34,951 nucleotides of DNA from an uncultured Oscillospiraceae bacterium (lineage in GTDB: Bacteria; Bacillota; Clostridia; Oscillospirales; Acutalibacteraceae). This document shows, piece by piece, positions 1 through 6,655 of this stretch (positions are counted from its first letter, which is position 1; each line of letters starts with the position of its first letter). The stretch is taken from contig CAJJNV010000019.1 in the NCBI GenBank assembly GCA_905193225.1, forward strand, positions 1 to 34,951. Reading direction: 5' to 3'. The position numbers were made by a program, and so were the translations under genes. The notes under the pieces were generated by a model. It was not told where the DNA came from, made no database searches, and was given only the letters and a program-made list of their open reading frames with translations.

Positions 1-2
1 TT

Positions 3-1145
3 CTTACTGACGAGCAGAAAAAACAGGTTGAGTTCGTTCAGTTCCATCCGAGTTACGATTACTCTGATTTTGTGGAAGGTTTGAGACCAAAGGTCAATGC
101 CGACGGAACCATGGGTTTTGAACTGCAGGACGGTATTTTCAAAAAGTTTGTTACCCGGGCAAAAAAGAACTATGAGGATTCGCAAAAATCCAGAGAAATG
201 GTAGAAAAGGAACTCTCTGTTCAGGAATCCATGACAGAATTTTTCTCCGGAATTGAACTGGGTGTAGATACATTCCAGACAATTAACGGAAATGAGTTTA
301 CCATCATAAGCGTGGATGACAGCCATATCAATATTTCCATTCCCGCAAATGCGACTGTTAACAAGCTCTCCTTAAACTTGGATGAAGTTAGGCAGATGTT
401 GGAGTCTGGGCTGAAGTTCGACAAAATTAAAGACATCACAACATTTTTTGGGAAGACTTTCGCAACTCAGGCATATTCCTATGACTTTGCTATCTTTAAA
501 GCCATCAAAGCAAAGAAAAGCACGGCTTCAAAGGTAAAGGCAAAGTTGGCAGAGCTGAAAAAATACATATTTATCATCGATGAAATCAACCGTGGTGAGA
601 TTTCAAAAATCTTTGGTGAACTGTTCTTTGCAATCGATCCTGGTTATCGTGGCAGATCTGGTGAGATTTCCACGCAGTATTCCAATCTGCATCCCAATCC
701 GGATGAGAAGTTCTATATTCCCGAGAATGTCTATATCATCGGTACTATGAACGATATTGACCGTTCTGTAGACAGTTTTGATTTTGCTATGCGCCGCCGT
801 TTCCGCTTTGTAGAACTCCGGGCCGATGAGCGTCTTGAGATGCTTGCTTTGTTAGAAAATGAGGAGTTGGAAGCCGAAGCAATCAGAAGAATGGCTGCTC
901 TTAACAAGGAAATTGCAGCCGTTGAAGATTTGAATGAGAATTATCAAATCGGTGCTTCTTACTTCCTGAAGCTGAAAACACTGGATTTTGACCAACTTTG
1001 GACTGATTATCTGCAACCGCTCCTCCATGAATACATTCAGGGAATGTATGATGAGGATGGAATTATGAAACGGTTTGCAAAGGCATACGGCTATCAGAAC
1101 CCATCCAGAGGTGATACAAATGAAGCTGCTCAAAATCAAGGATAA
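3..1145 (+). CDS. mcrB: McrB-type AAA+ GTPase subunit of McrBC restriction system, 5' truncated by window edge
   Basis: This is the motor subunit of a modification-dependent restriction enzyme. McrB hydrolyses GTP and translocates DNA so that McrC can cleave near methylated cytosines. The frame is open from base 3, before the first possible start codon (GTG at 72), and it reads the typical McrB segment VQFHPSY..DFVEGLRP, so the gene continues off the left edge. Walker B with the family-specific extension (IIDEINRGEISK) lies at about 561-599. The sensor segment GTMNDIDRS lies at about 741-768 and is followed by an arginine-rich MRRRFRF. The N-terminal DNA-binding domain and Walker A are missing only because the window starts there. 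It overlaps mcrC by 26 bases, which suggests translational coupling. Seen: motifs and frame. Family knowledge: the GTPase role. The modified base recognised cannot be told without the N-terminus. Confidence 0.93.
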   Translation, partial: LTDEQKKQVEFVQFHPSYDYSDFVEGLRPKVNADGTMGFELQDGIFKKFVTRAKKNYEDSQKSREMVEKELSVQESMTEFFSGIELGVDTFQTINGNEFTIISVDDSHINISIPANATVNKLSLNLDEVRQMLESGLKFDKIKDITTFFGKTFATQAYSYDFAIFKAIKAKKSTASKVKAKLAELKKYIFIIDEINRGEISKIFGELFFAIDPGYRGRSGEISTQYSNLHPNPDEKFYIPENVYIIGTMNDIDRSVDSFDFAMRRRFRFVELRADERLEMLALLENEELEAEAIRRMAALNKEIAAVEDLNENYQIGASYFLKLKTLDFDQLWTDYLQPLLHEYIQGMYDEDGIMKRFAKAYGYQNPSRGDTNEAAQNQG

Positions 1146-2460
1146 TTCCCAACAGAAAAAAGAGTCTTTTTCTCATATCAAAAACCTTACAGGCAAAATA
1201 GCAGATAAAACTTTGGAACAGCTTGAGCGTGAAGGTATATTCGTGTTCCCGGAAATCGTAAAGGATGCAGAGGATATTACCCAAGATCAGATGATTCTCC
1301 AGAGCGTCAATGACACGTATCGCACCAGCAATGTAATGGGCTTTCTCGGTTGCGGTGATGAACGCCTGATTATCGAATCTCGCTTTAGTGGGGATGGCGA
1401 GGACTTCTTTTTTCAGTATCTCTTGGACAGAGTTCTGGATTTTCCGAACATCGTGGACATGGAGGCTGATGCCAACCATAATAATCAGTTATTTAATTTC
1501 CTGCTGTTCCTGTTTCCGCATTACCTCAAGACGGCTATGCGAAAAGGATTGTTCAAAAAATACATTCGGCGTAGATACAATGACGAGAATGTAAAAGGAA
1601 CAATCGATGTTGCAAGGCATATTGAGAAGAATACGCCATTTGTTGGAGATGTAGCCTATAGCCAGCGTGAGTTTTCTTACGACAACAATCTGATGGAACT
1701 TGTACGGCAAACCATTGAATTTATCAAGAGAAAACCTTACGGGAACAAACTCCTCATCAAGGTGAAAGATGAGGTCAAGATGGTAATAGACGCTACTTCA
1801 GGATATGAACCCTATGACAGGCAAAAAATCATTGAACAGAACAAGAAAAACACTGTTCGCCACGCTTATTTCAGAGAGTACCTTGCCTTACAGCGACTCT
1901 GTCTCTTGATTCTTCGCCACCAGAAACATCAAATCGGTACAGGATCAAAGCAGATATACGGCATTCTGTTTGACGGTGCTTGGTTGTGGGAAGAGTACAT
2001 TAACTCGCTGATAGGGGACGTGTTCCATCATCCGATGAACAAGGGCGGAAAAGGTGCGCAACGGCTCTTTGAGGGGAATGTAGGCCTTATTTACCCTGAT
2101 TTCATTAGTCGTAATAATGAAATGCGGATGATTGCGGATGCCAAGTATAAACCAATCGACAACATTGGAAATCGGGATTATCTACAGGTGCTTGCCTATA
2201 TGTTTCGTTTTGATGCAAAAACCGGTTATTATCTCTATCCTGAAGCAGGAGTCTCCGACGATCTGAAATTGCGGATGAATCGAGGCTCTACATACGAAGA
2301 AAACGTTAGACCACGAGATGATATTAGCATCACCAAACATGGACTTAAAATCCCTGTAAACGCACCAGACTATACCAGCTTTGTTGCAAGGATGAAAGAT
2401 TCTGAACGAGAGTTTATGCTTGTGTTTTCAACTGATTCTATTTATGAAACGTCAAATTGA
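1120..2460 (+). CDS. mcrC: McrC-type nuclease subunit of McrBC restriction system
   Basis: This is the endonuclease partner of McrB. It joins the McrB ring, stimulates its GTPase and carries the PD-(D/E)xK nuclease. The C-terminal third shows YPDF (Asp327) and DAKYK (Asp340 to Lys342), spaced as expected for the catalytic core. The VKGTIDVARHI segment in the middle is typical of the McrC family. The ATG at 1120 is preferred over the upstream TTG at 1075 because AGAGGTGA sits 6-7 bases before it. The protein is 446 aa, similar to other McrC proteins. The start lies inside the end of mcrB. Codon choice looks more mixed and AT-leaning than in the pyr genes of this window, which fits an acquired defence locus (impression, not computed). 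Confidence 0.92.
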   Translation: MKLLKIKDNSQQKKESFSHIKNLTGKIADKTLEQLEREGIFVFPEIVKDAEDITQDQMILQSVNDTYRTSNVMGFLGCGDERLIIESRFSGDGEDFFFQYLLDRVLDFPNIVDMEADANHNNQLFNFLLFLFPHYLKTAMRKGLFKKYIRRRYNDENVKGTIDVARHIEKNTPFVGDVAYSQREFSYDNNLMELVRQTIEFIKRKPYGNKLLIKVKDEVKMVIDATSGYEPYDRQKIIEQNKKNTVRHAYFREYLALQRLCLLILRHQKHQIGTGSKQIYGILFDGAWLWEEYINSLIGDVFHHPMNKGGKGAQRLFEGNVGLIYPDFISRNNEMRMIADAKYKPIDNIGNRDYLQVLAYMFRFDAKTGYYLYPEAGVSDDLKLRMNRGSTYEENVRPRDDISITKHGLKIPVNAPDYTSFVARMKDSEREFMLVFSTDSIYETSN

Positions 2461-2594
2461 TTTGTGCTTAATTATTGCAGGAAGAAATCTTTTAACAAGA
2501 TATCTTCCTGTTTTTTAATTCTATATCATGAGTAAAAAAATATGTGCTTCGCTAAATTGTCATATAGAAGATGTTATAGATTTTGTTGATTCTA

Positions 2595-2852
2595 ATGATG
2601 AAACCACAGAGAAATAATAAGAGAGGCTTAATTAAAATAGCAAATAAAAAAGTTATTACAAATTCTGTTCCAATTATAGATACGATTATAAACAAAGATA
2701 GTATAACATACATGGCACCATTACCAGATAATTGTGTAGAACTTTATCATTGCAGATCCGCTGGGCATATTGAGATCCCCGAATGCGGAAGTAATTACAA
2801 GGCAGACACACGAAAAGGTGTAGCAGTCGAGTATATTACCAAATCCGCATAA
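2595..2852 (+). CDS. Doubtful small ORF, unrecognised, possible gene remnant
   Basis: An 85-aa reading frame from ATG 2595 (or TTG 2583) ends just before a minus-strand terminator. The protein has a lysine/asparagine-rich start and a C-terminal part with PLPDNCVELYHCRSAGHIEIPECG. I do not recognise it. A 29-aa frame starting at ATG 2528 (MSKKICASLNC...) overlaps it in another frame, so the two could be pieces of one frameshifted gene. No good ribosome binding site precedes ATG 2595. Treat as a possible remnant. Confidence 0.22.
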   Translation: MMKPQRNNKRGLIKIANKKVITNSVPIIDTIINKDSITYMAPLPDNCVELYHCRSAGHIEIPECGSNYKADTRKGVAVEYITKSA

Positions 2853-2881
2853 AACAAAAGAGCAGGCTTCACAACCTGCTC
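2851..2881 (-). terminator. Rho-independent terminator, minus strand
   Basis: GAGCAGG at 2860-2866 pairs with CCTGCTC at 2875-2881. On the minus strand the hairpin is followed by TTTTGTTTT (2851-2859). It lies beyond the tRNA terminator at 2908-2953 and could be a second stop for leftward transcripts. Confidence 0.6.
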
Positions 2882-2907
2882 AGTACATAACGAAGAAGCT
2901 CGAAATT

Positions 2908-2953
2908 ACAAAAAAATCGAGTGTTCATAACTCAAATCCTTTATGAATACTCG
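2908..2953 (-). terminator. Terminator directly downstream of the tRNA-Pro 3' half
   Basis: A 13-bp stem is formed by 2918-2930 and 2941-2953 (CGAGTGTTCATAA against TTATGAATACTCG, one G-T pair). On the minus strand it is followed by a run of seven T. It starts four bases after the CCA of the tRNA-Pro half. This is the normal arrangement for a tRNA transcript terminator, so the 3' half seems to sit in its original downstream context. Confidence 0.8.
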
Positions 2954-2956
2954 ATA

Positions 2957-3001
2957 TGGTCGGAGTGACAGGATTCGAACCTGCGGCATCCTGCTCCCAA
3001 A
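2957..3001 (-). pseudogene. tRNA-Pro 3' half (anticodon loop to CCA), att-like remnant
   Basis: Read on the minus strand it gives the anticodon loop TTTGGGA (anticodon TGG), the 3' anticodon stem GCAGG, a variable loop, a perfect T arm (GCAGG TTCGAAT CCTGT), the acceptor strand CACTCCG, discriminator A and CCA. The 5' half is absent: upstream of the loop the sequence becomes unrelated. Duplicated tRNA 3' ends of this kind are the standard footprint of integration by a tyrosine recombinase. The required partner stem CCTGC is not found in the 5' half at 4373-4410 (CCGCA), so the two halves do not come simply from one gene. Confidence 0.85.
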
Positions 3002-3116
3002 CGGACCTATGAAGGCAATTTCCGCTAAAAATAGCTTTTTCCGCCCCTTTCCGCTCGGAAAACCGCGCTCTTCGCCACTCCCCAGTCCACTGTTTCCGAG
3101 TGCTCCGAAACGGTAG

Positions 3117-3136
3117 GTGGTCTGTTATGTGGTCAA
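3117..3136 (+). repeat. Pair of GTGGTC repeats, 12 bp apart (left end)
   Basis: GTGGTC occurs at 3117 and 3129, exactly 12 bp apart, about 115 bp inside the tRNA-Pro 3' half. The same word with the same 12-bp period appears three times at 4235, 4247 and 4259 near the other end. Regularly spaced short direct repeats near an att core are what arm-type integrase sites look like. That role is inferred. Confidence 0.55.
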
Positions 3137-3168
3137 CAGCAATTTCCGCAGAATAATACACACTACAC

Positions 3169-3203
3169 GCCTCTCGTTATCACTCGAGAGGCGATTGCTT
3201 TTT
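3169..3203 (+). terminator. Rho-independent terminator, plus strand
   Basis: GCCTCTCG (3169-3176) pairs with CGAGAGGC (3185-3192), followed by GATTGCTTTTT. No plus-strand gene reads into it here, so it may insulate the nucleotidyltransferase segment or be left from a deleted gene. Confidence 0.65.
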
Positions 3204-3209
3204 ATGCGG

Positions 3210-3272
3210 TTATTATAACTCTGAACAACCCCTGATTCAAGTCAAAATTTGCACCGCAGTAGACAAAGAAAA
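3210..3272. repeat. Imperfect direct repeat bracketing the nucleotidyltransferase gene, left copy
   Basis: The segment TTATTATA...CAAAATTTG.A.CGCA.TAGACA.AGAAAA recurs at 4042-4094 in the same orientation with several substitutions and a gap. The two copies flank the gene at 3276-3914, suggesting a duplicated junction. Confidence 0.5.
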
Positions 3273-3275
3273 GTC

Positions 3276-3914
3276 TTACCTGCGATATCCGTTTTTCTGG
3301 CACATTTCATTTATTGATTCGGCAAAAATCGAACGGGAGTGTTTATCAGGGTTATCATTGCAGTTTTTCTTGTATATGTAATAATCCTGCAACTCGCCCC
3401 AAAGGTTCTCCCTTTTTAACCAATCCATTTTCTTTTCTAATCCTACAAAGCCCTTCCCCTGATATTCCCAAGAGTAACAATCGTTGTCTTTGTTAAACCG
3501 AATATACTGCTGCCTTCCGTCGTCGCAATTATATACTATTGCAAAGTCGCAGCTGTGAATAATGCGAGAATGAAAAGTGTCAATCTTTTTAATAGTAAGA
3601 ACGCGAGTGGAGTCCTCGCAAGATTTATATCCATAGCGAGGTGCAACACGGTCGATAGCAGTACGTATTATTGTCCGTATTTCTTTAGGTTCAAAATCCT
3701 CATTATCGTCATTGACCTCGATGTTGATATCGAAGTCAAAACCGATGTTAGATTTTGCATCGTAGGTTATCATGTTACGGCTTGAACTGCCAATCGGTGT
3801 GAAGCTAAAAGTGAAATTGTCACGCACCAAATCCTGTACCATGTAAAGAATTTGATATAGCTCATCTTTTATAGGCTGAGCTTGTTTTTTGGTTACATAC
3901 CTAAAGTCATGCAT
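3276..3914 (-). CDS. Pol-beta-type nucleotidyltransferase-domain protein
   Basis: A 212-aa soluble protein with the signature of the nucleotidyltransferase superfamily. The helix-turn GSSSRN starts at Gly42. The metal-binding pair Asp60-x-Asp62 lies in GFDFDINIEV, and a likely third carboxylate, Asp123, lies in the strand CDFAIV. The enzyme would move a nucleotide onto an unknown acceptor. The family includes CCA-adding and OAS/CD-NTase enzymes and MNT antitoxins, and I cannot place it in a subfamily. The C-terminal half is charged, with many Asn, Lys and Tyr. The start ATG 3914 has AAGGAGA seven bases upstream. A strong promoter (3975-4002) serves it alone. It is the only gene between the two broken tRNA-Pro halves, so it is probably the cargo of a small integrated element. 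A defence or toxin-related role is a guess from context. Confidence 0.72.
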   Translation of the reverse strand: MHDFRYVTKKQAQPIKDELYQILYMVQDLVRDNFTFSFTPIGSSSRNMITYDAKSNIGFDFDINIEVNDDNEDFEPKEIRTIIRTAIDRVAPRYGYKSCEDSTRVLTIKKIDTFHSRIIHSCDFAIVYNCDDGRQQYIRFNKDNDCYSWEYQGKGFVGLEKKMDWLKRENLWGELQDYYIYKKNCNDNPDKHSRSIFAESINEMCQKNGYRR

Positions 3915-3974
3915 TATGGTTTCTCCTTAAGATTATCTCCCTAACCGACCATCTAACCTGAGTTAAATCGTTAT

Positions 3975-4002
3975 ATTATACTACAATAATATCATTTGTC
4001 AA
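3975..4002 (-). promoter_or_regulatory. Sigma-A promoter of the nucleotidyltransferase gene
   Basis: Minus strand: TTGACA (3997-4002), 16-bp spacer, TATAAT (3975-3980). Both hexamers are perfect. Predicted transcript start about 3968, with a leader of about 55 bases to ATG 3914. Confidence 0.8.
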
Positions 4003-4041
4003 GGATTATTTCTGGGGGTTATCTTTTGCTAATTTTATCTG

Positions 4042-4094
4042 ATTATTATACTCCAAACCTAACAAAATTTGTATCGCAATAGACAGAGAAAAAG
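4042..4094. repeat. Imperfect direct repeat bracketing the nucleotidyltransferase gene, right copy
   Basis: Partner of 3210-3272: shares TTATTATA, CAAAATTTG, CGCA.TAGACA and a following A-rich run, with a gap of about nine bases. Confidence 0.5.
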
Positions 4095-4108
4095 GCTGGA
4101 ACGGTATG

Positions 4109-4145
4109 AAAAATCCTCTGAAACGCTCGGTTTCAGAGGATTTTT
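4109..4145 (-). terminator. Strong symmetric terminator abutting the tRNA-Pro 3' end
   Basis: A perfect 16-bp stem (4109-4124 against 4130-4145) with a GCTCG loop. A/T runs at both ends make it able to work in either direction. Its outermost base is the terminal A of the tRNA CCA. Confidence 0.8.
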
Positions 4146-4220
4146 GGTCGGAGTGGCGAGGCTCAAACTCGCGGCCTCCGCATCCCAAATGCGGCGCGCT
4201 ATCAACTGCGCTACACCCCG
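4145..4220 (-). tRNA. tRNA-Pro(TGG) with altered D- and T-loops
   Basis: Complete cloverleaf on the minus strand. The acceptor CGGGGTG/CACTCCG has one G-T pair. The D stem is GCGC/GCGC and the anticodon stem CCGCA/TGCGG with loop TTTGGGA. The T stem is GCGAG/CTCGC, with discriminator A and encoded CCA. The D loop is AGTTGATA where the neighbouring half-gene has AGTTGGTA (G19 to A). The T loop is TTTGAGC, with T where nearly all tRNAs have C56. Positions 19 and 56 pair in the folded tRNA, so the two changes together swap G19-C56 for A19-U56. This may be covariation in a working tRNA or two transitions in a decaying copy. It has its own terminator but no clear promoter of its own. Confidence 0.68.
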
Positions 4221-4234
4221 ATAGTTATTAAATT

Positions 4235-4265
4235 GTGGTCATGTAAGTGGTCAAATCTGTGGTCA
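4235..4265 (+). repeat. Three GTGGTCA repeats, 12-bp period (right end)
   Basis: GTGGTCA at 4235, 4247 and 4259, followed by an inverted TTTTTGACC at about 4272. Same word and spacing as the pair at 3117/3129. Candidate arm-type integrase sites; function inferred. Confidence 0.6.
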
Positions 4266-4372
4266 AACACATTTTTGACCGCTATTTTTTGTTTTCCAAA
4301 CCGCCCGAAATCCGCATGGTTGAAGGGTTTTCGGCGGTTTTCGCTTTCGTGCGGTGCGAACACCGTCTATGC

Positions 4373-4410
4373 TCCCAAATGCGGCGCGCTACCAACTGCG
4401 CTACACCCCG
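4373..4410 (-). pseudogene. tRNA-Pro 5' half (acceptor strand to anticodon loop)
   Basis: Minus strand: acceptor CGGGGTG, TA, D arm GCGC AGTTGGTA GCGC, then the 5' anticodon stem CCGCA and loop TTTGGGA. After GCA the match to any tRNA stops. The core TTTGGGAGCA (plus-strand TGCTCCCAAA at 4370-4379) is identical to that of the 3' half at 2992-3001. It keeps an excellent promoter upstream (4471-4498), so it looks like the original promoter-proximal part of a tRNA gene that was cut at the anticodon loop. Confidence 0.82.
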
Positions 4411-4470
4411 TTGTTTATTAGGTAAGACTTTTTGAAGACTTGCTTTTGAAATTATGTCTTCGACTTATGT

Positions 4471-4498
4471 ATTATACCAGTTTTGAGGGGATTGTCAA
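4471..4498 (-). promoter_or_regulatory. Promoter of the disrupted tRNA-Pro gene
   Basis: Minus strand: TTGACA (4493-4498), 16-bp spacer, TATAAT (4471-4476). Predicted start about 4464, some 54 bases before the tRNA 5' end. Transcription would run through the half-tRNA and on to the complete tRNA-Pro at 4220-4145. Confidence 0.75.
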
Positions 4499-4600
4499 TA
4501 GTCAAGTTGGCTTCGAGAACGTTAACGAGGCATATTGCCAAAATGGAAATATATTTTGCAAAATTGCGCAAATAATTTTTTTATGCAAATCATCCTTGGA

Positions 4601-4629
4601 TTGACGAAAACCTATAAAAACGGTATATT
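4601..4629 (+). promoter_or_regulatory. Candidate azlCD promoter
   Basis: TTGACG (4601-4606), 17-bp spacer, TATATT (4624-4629). It is the best plus-strand promoter before azlC and implies a leader of over 300 bases. Confidence 0.55.
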
Positions 4630-4948
4630 TATTTATGGCGTCTAACGGCCGCCTAATCGAGCGTGCATTAAAACGTTAATTCTTTTTTAAATTTTGGAAT
4701 ATTTATTTTGGCATTTTCATTTGTCTGCCGAAGATATACGGGCGTTGAGCTTGTGTCGGATGTTTACACTATAGATGACATTAGAGCGGGTTTGGAAAAT
4801 CGGCGAATTAACAATATTATATTTTTGCCGTTGTCGAAATTGTCTTTGCCGTTGATCGATAACGGTGCCGTTTTGATATTTGGTGGTGTGGCGGGACAGT
4901 TTTAAAAAGGTGCAAAACTACGGTAGCATACTAATTGGAAGTGATTTT
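4630..4948 (+). other. Long azlC leader without a recognised element
   Basis: About 310 bases between the promoter and azlC. I looked for T-box features (a conserved AGGGTGG-type bulge and terminator) and found none. A 65-codon frame from TTG 4708 ends at 4905 and has no ribosome binding site, so it is not called. A short in-line regulator or uORF cannot be excluded. Confidence 0.3.
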
Positions 4949-5674
4949 GTGGATAAAAAGAATGTAAAACGGCGTGCGCTTGCCGCTGCCTTTCCGCATA
5001 CTATCCCCATTTTGGCGGGGTTTTTGTTTCTCGGCGGTGCATACGGAATCTTTATGAGAACAAAGGGGTTCGGCTTTGTTTATCCCATGATAATGAGCAT
5101 AACCATATTCGGCGGAAGCCTTGAGTTTGTTACCGTATCCATGCTGCTTTCTTCATTTGCGCCTCTTGAAACCTTTATAATGACCCTAATGATACAGTCG
5201 CGCCATCTTTTTTACGGATTGGCGATGCTCGACAAATACAAAGGTACGGGGCTTAAAAAGCTGTATCTCATATTCGGAATGTGCGACGAAACCTTCAGCA
5301 TCAACTGCACGGCCGATATTCCCGACGGGGTGGACAAAGGCTGGTTTTATTTTTTCGTCACACTTTTAAACGAGTTATACTGGTTTGTCGGAGCCACTTT
5401 GGGAGGTGTTTTCGGCGGACTTATAAGTTTTGAAACAAAAGGCATTGATTTTGTTATGACCGCAATGTTTGTGGTTATATTTCTTGATCAGTGGTTTAAG
5501 GAAAAGCACCATTTCAGTGCCTATATCGGTCTTTTCTCGGCGGCGGCCTGTCTGCTCATTTTCGGGCAGGAGGGATTTATGATTCCCGCAATGATTTGTA
5601 TTCTTGTCTTTCTCACCGCCTTCAGAAAGCCCGTTGAAAAATGCGTTAAAGAAGGAGGCAGGTCGGCGGTATGA
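4949..5674 (+). CDS. azlC: Branched-chain amino acid permease AzlC
   Basis: Large subunit of the AzlCD exporter, which moves branched-chain amino acids and analogues such as 4-azaleucine out across the cytoplasmic membrane. The 241-aa protein has the family N-terminus (AFPHTIPILAGFLFLGGAYGIFM), the conserved FGGSLEFV segment and QSRHLFYGLAML, with several hydrophobic segments through to the end. GTG 4949 is chosen as start because GGAAG lies about seven bases upstream and the protein begins where relatives begin; a GTG at 4880 would add 23 unconserved residues. The stop overlaps the azlD start in ATGA, so the pair is translationally coupled. Confidence 0.92.
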   Translation: MDKKNVKRRALAAAFPHTIPILAGFLFLGGAYGIFMRTKGFGFVYPMIMSITIFGGSLEFVTVSMLLSSFAPLETFIMTLMIQSRHLFYGLAMLDKYKGTGLKKLYLIFGMCDETFSINCTADIPDGVDKGWFYFFVTLLNELYWFVGATLGGVFGGLISFETKGIDFVMTAMFVVIFLDQWFKEKHHFSAYIGLFSAAACLLIFGQEGFMIPAMICILVFLTAFRKPVEKCVKEGGRSAV

Positions 5675-5997
5675 CCATTGCACAGCAGATAATAACCATC
5701 GGTCTTTGCGCCGTCGGAACAATGCTTACCCGCTTTTTGCCCTTTGCAATTTTCAGCGGAAAAAAATCGACTCCTAAATACATCAGATATCTCGGAAATG
5801 CCCTTCCCGGAGCGATATTCGGAATGTTGGTGGTTTATTGCCTTAAAGGAATTAATTTCACGGTCAAAAGTTATGGGATTCCCGAGCTTTTGTCGGTGGG
5901 ATTGACGGCCGCTCTTCATATCTGGAAGAAAAATATGTTTTTGTCCATAGCCGGCGGAACGGCTTGTTATATGCTGCTTGTAAATTTTGTTTTTTAA
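5671..5997 (+). CDS. azlD: Branched-chain amino acid transport protein AzlD
   Basis: Small membrane partner of AzlC, 108 aa, with three to four hydrophobic segments. TRFLPFAIF near the start and the middle GNALPGAIFGMLVVYCL are typical of the family. The start ATG 5671 overlaps the azlC stop by four bases. No terminator is evident after the stop. Confidence 0.9.
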   Translation: MTIAQQIITIGLCAVGTMLTRFLPFAIFSGKKSTPKYIRYLGNALPGAIFGMLVVYCLKGINFTVKSYGIPELLSVGLTAALHIWKKNMFLSIAGGTACYMLLVNFVF

Positions 5998-6523
5998 AAT
6001 TACAGTTGCCGCTTTTGACACGCGGTATCTATCAACGCCTTTTAAAGCAATGTCTTTTGAACCGAGTTTTTACCTACCGCTGAGGCCGTCTCGGCAAGAC
6101 CGAGACCGGAGGAGTGGCAACCGGCAGCAGTGTCGGAAAAGCAAGGATTACTTTAAAAAATATATTCCATATCATTAAATTTGTTTTTCCCCTTTGATCA
6201 GCTTGCACTGATTGCCTCGGCGTCCCGCAGCAGCGGGGCATTGTACTTGCTGATAATCTTCCAATCTTTACACATTCTAACCTTGTCGCCTTTGGCCGAT
6301 TTTGACGTTCTTAGCACAGGAAAAGGACGGAAAAACTATTTCGGTGTCACCGGTTTAACGATATCGTACACATCCGATTCTTTCCGGAAAGGAAAAATAT
6401 AATTTTGGAATTGTTGTGTGTTTGCCGATCCGGTTTTTCTCTTGATTATTATGCCTATTCATGTGCGCTTTGAGGCTTTGAAATTGATCGGCGAAAAAAA
6501 ATACGAAAAAATCAAAAAATATG
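5998..6523. other. Gene-free stretch between azlD and the tRNA cluster
   Basis: Contains the repeat at 6074-6119. On the minus strand around 6205-6330 there is a 45-codon open frame (..KGDKVRMCKDWKIISKY..) with no start context, possibly a remnant of an unknown gene. Nothing else supported. Confidence 0.4.
6074..6119 (+). repeat. Dispersed short palindromic repeat, copy 1
   Basis: Begins CTACCGCTGAGGCCGTCTC, then a hairpin GTCTCGG-CAAGA-CCGAGAC, then CCGGAGGAG.GGCA. It matches the reverse complement of 18769-18815 over about 46 bases with a few differences. REP-like; origin unknown. Confidence 0.6.
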
Positions 6524-6552
6524 TTGACAAACAGCGGGTCACATAGTATAAT
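6524..6552 (+). promoter_or_regulatory. Promoter of tRNA-Met-Glu(-Val) cluster
   Basis: TTGACA (6524-6529), 17-bp spacer, TATAAT (6547-6552): consensus in both boxes, with the tRNA starting 20 bases after the -10. Confidence 0.88.
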
Positions 6553-6571
6553 ACCACTTGCTTGACTGTAT

Positions 6572-6648
6572 GGCGGCATAGCTCAGTTGGCTAGAGCATT
6601 CGGTTCATACCCGAAGTGTCGTTGGTTCAAATCCGACTGCCGCTACCA
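6572..6648 (+). tRNA. tRNA-Met(CAT), elongator type
   Basis: Full cloverleaf: anticodon stem TTCGG/CCGAA with loop TTCATAC, T arm GTTGG/CCGAC, encoded CCA. The first base pairs G-T with position 72, and the initiator-type C-A mismatch and GGG/CCC anticodon stem are absent, so elongator Met (or a lysidine-modified Ile) rather than initiator. Confidence 0.93.
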
Positions 6649-6655
6649 TTTTTTC

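Noticed and set aside
2925..3161. Minus-strand frame containing AGSNPVTPT
   Set aside because: It is the translation of the tRNA-Pro 3' half; a common false ORF over tRNA genes.
4708..4905. 65-codon frame ahead of azlC
   Set aside because: TTG start without ribosome binding site, no recognisable family; lies in the presumed azlC leader.
6205..6330. 45-codon minus-strand frame with KGDKVRMCKDWKIISKY
   Set aside because: No start codon context and no family recognised; might be a remnant but not supportable as a gene.
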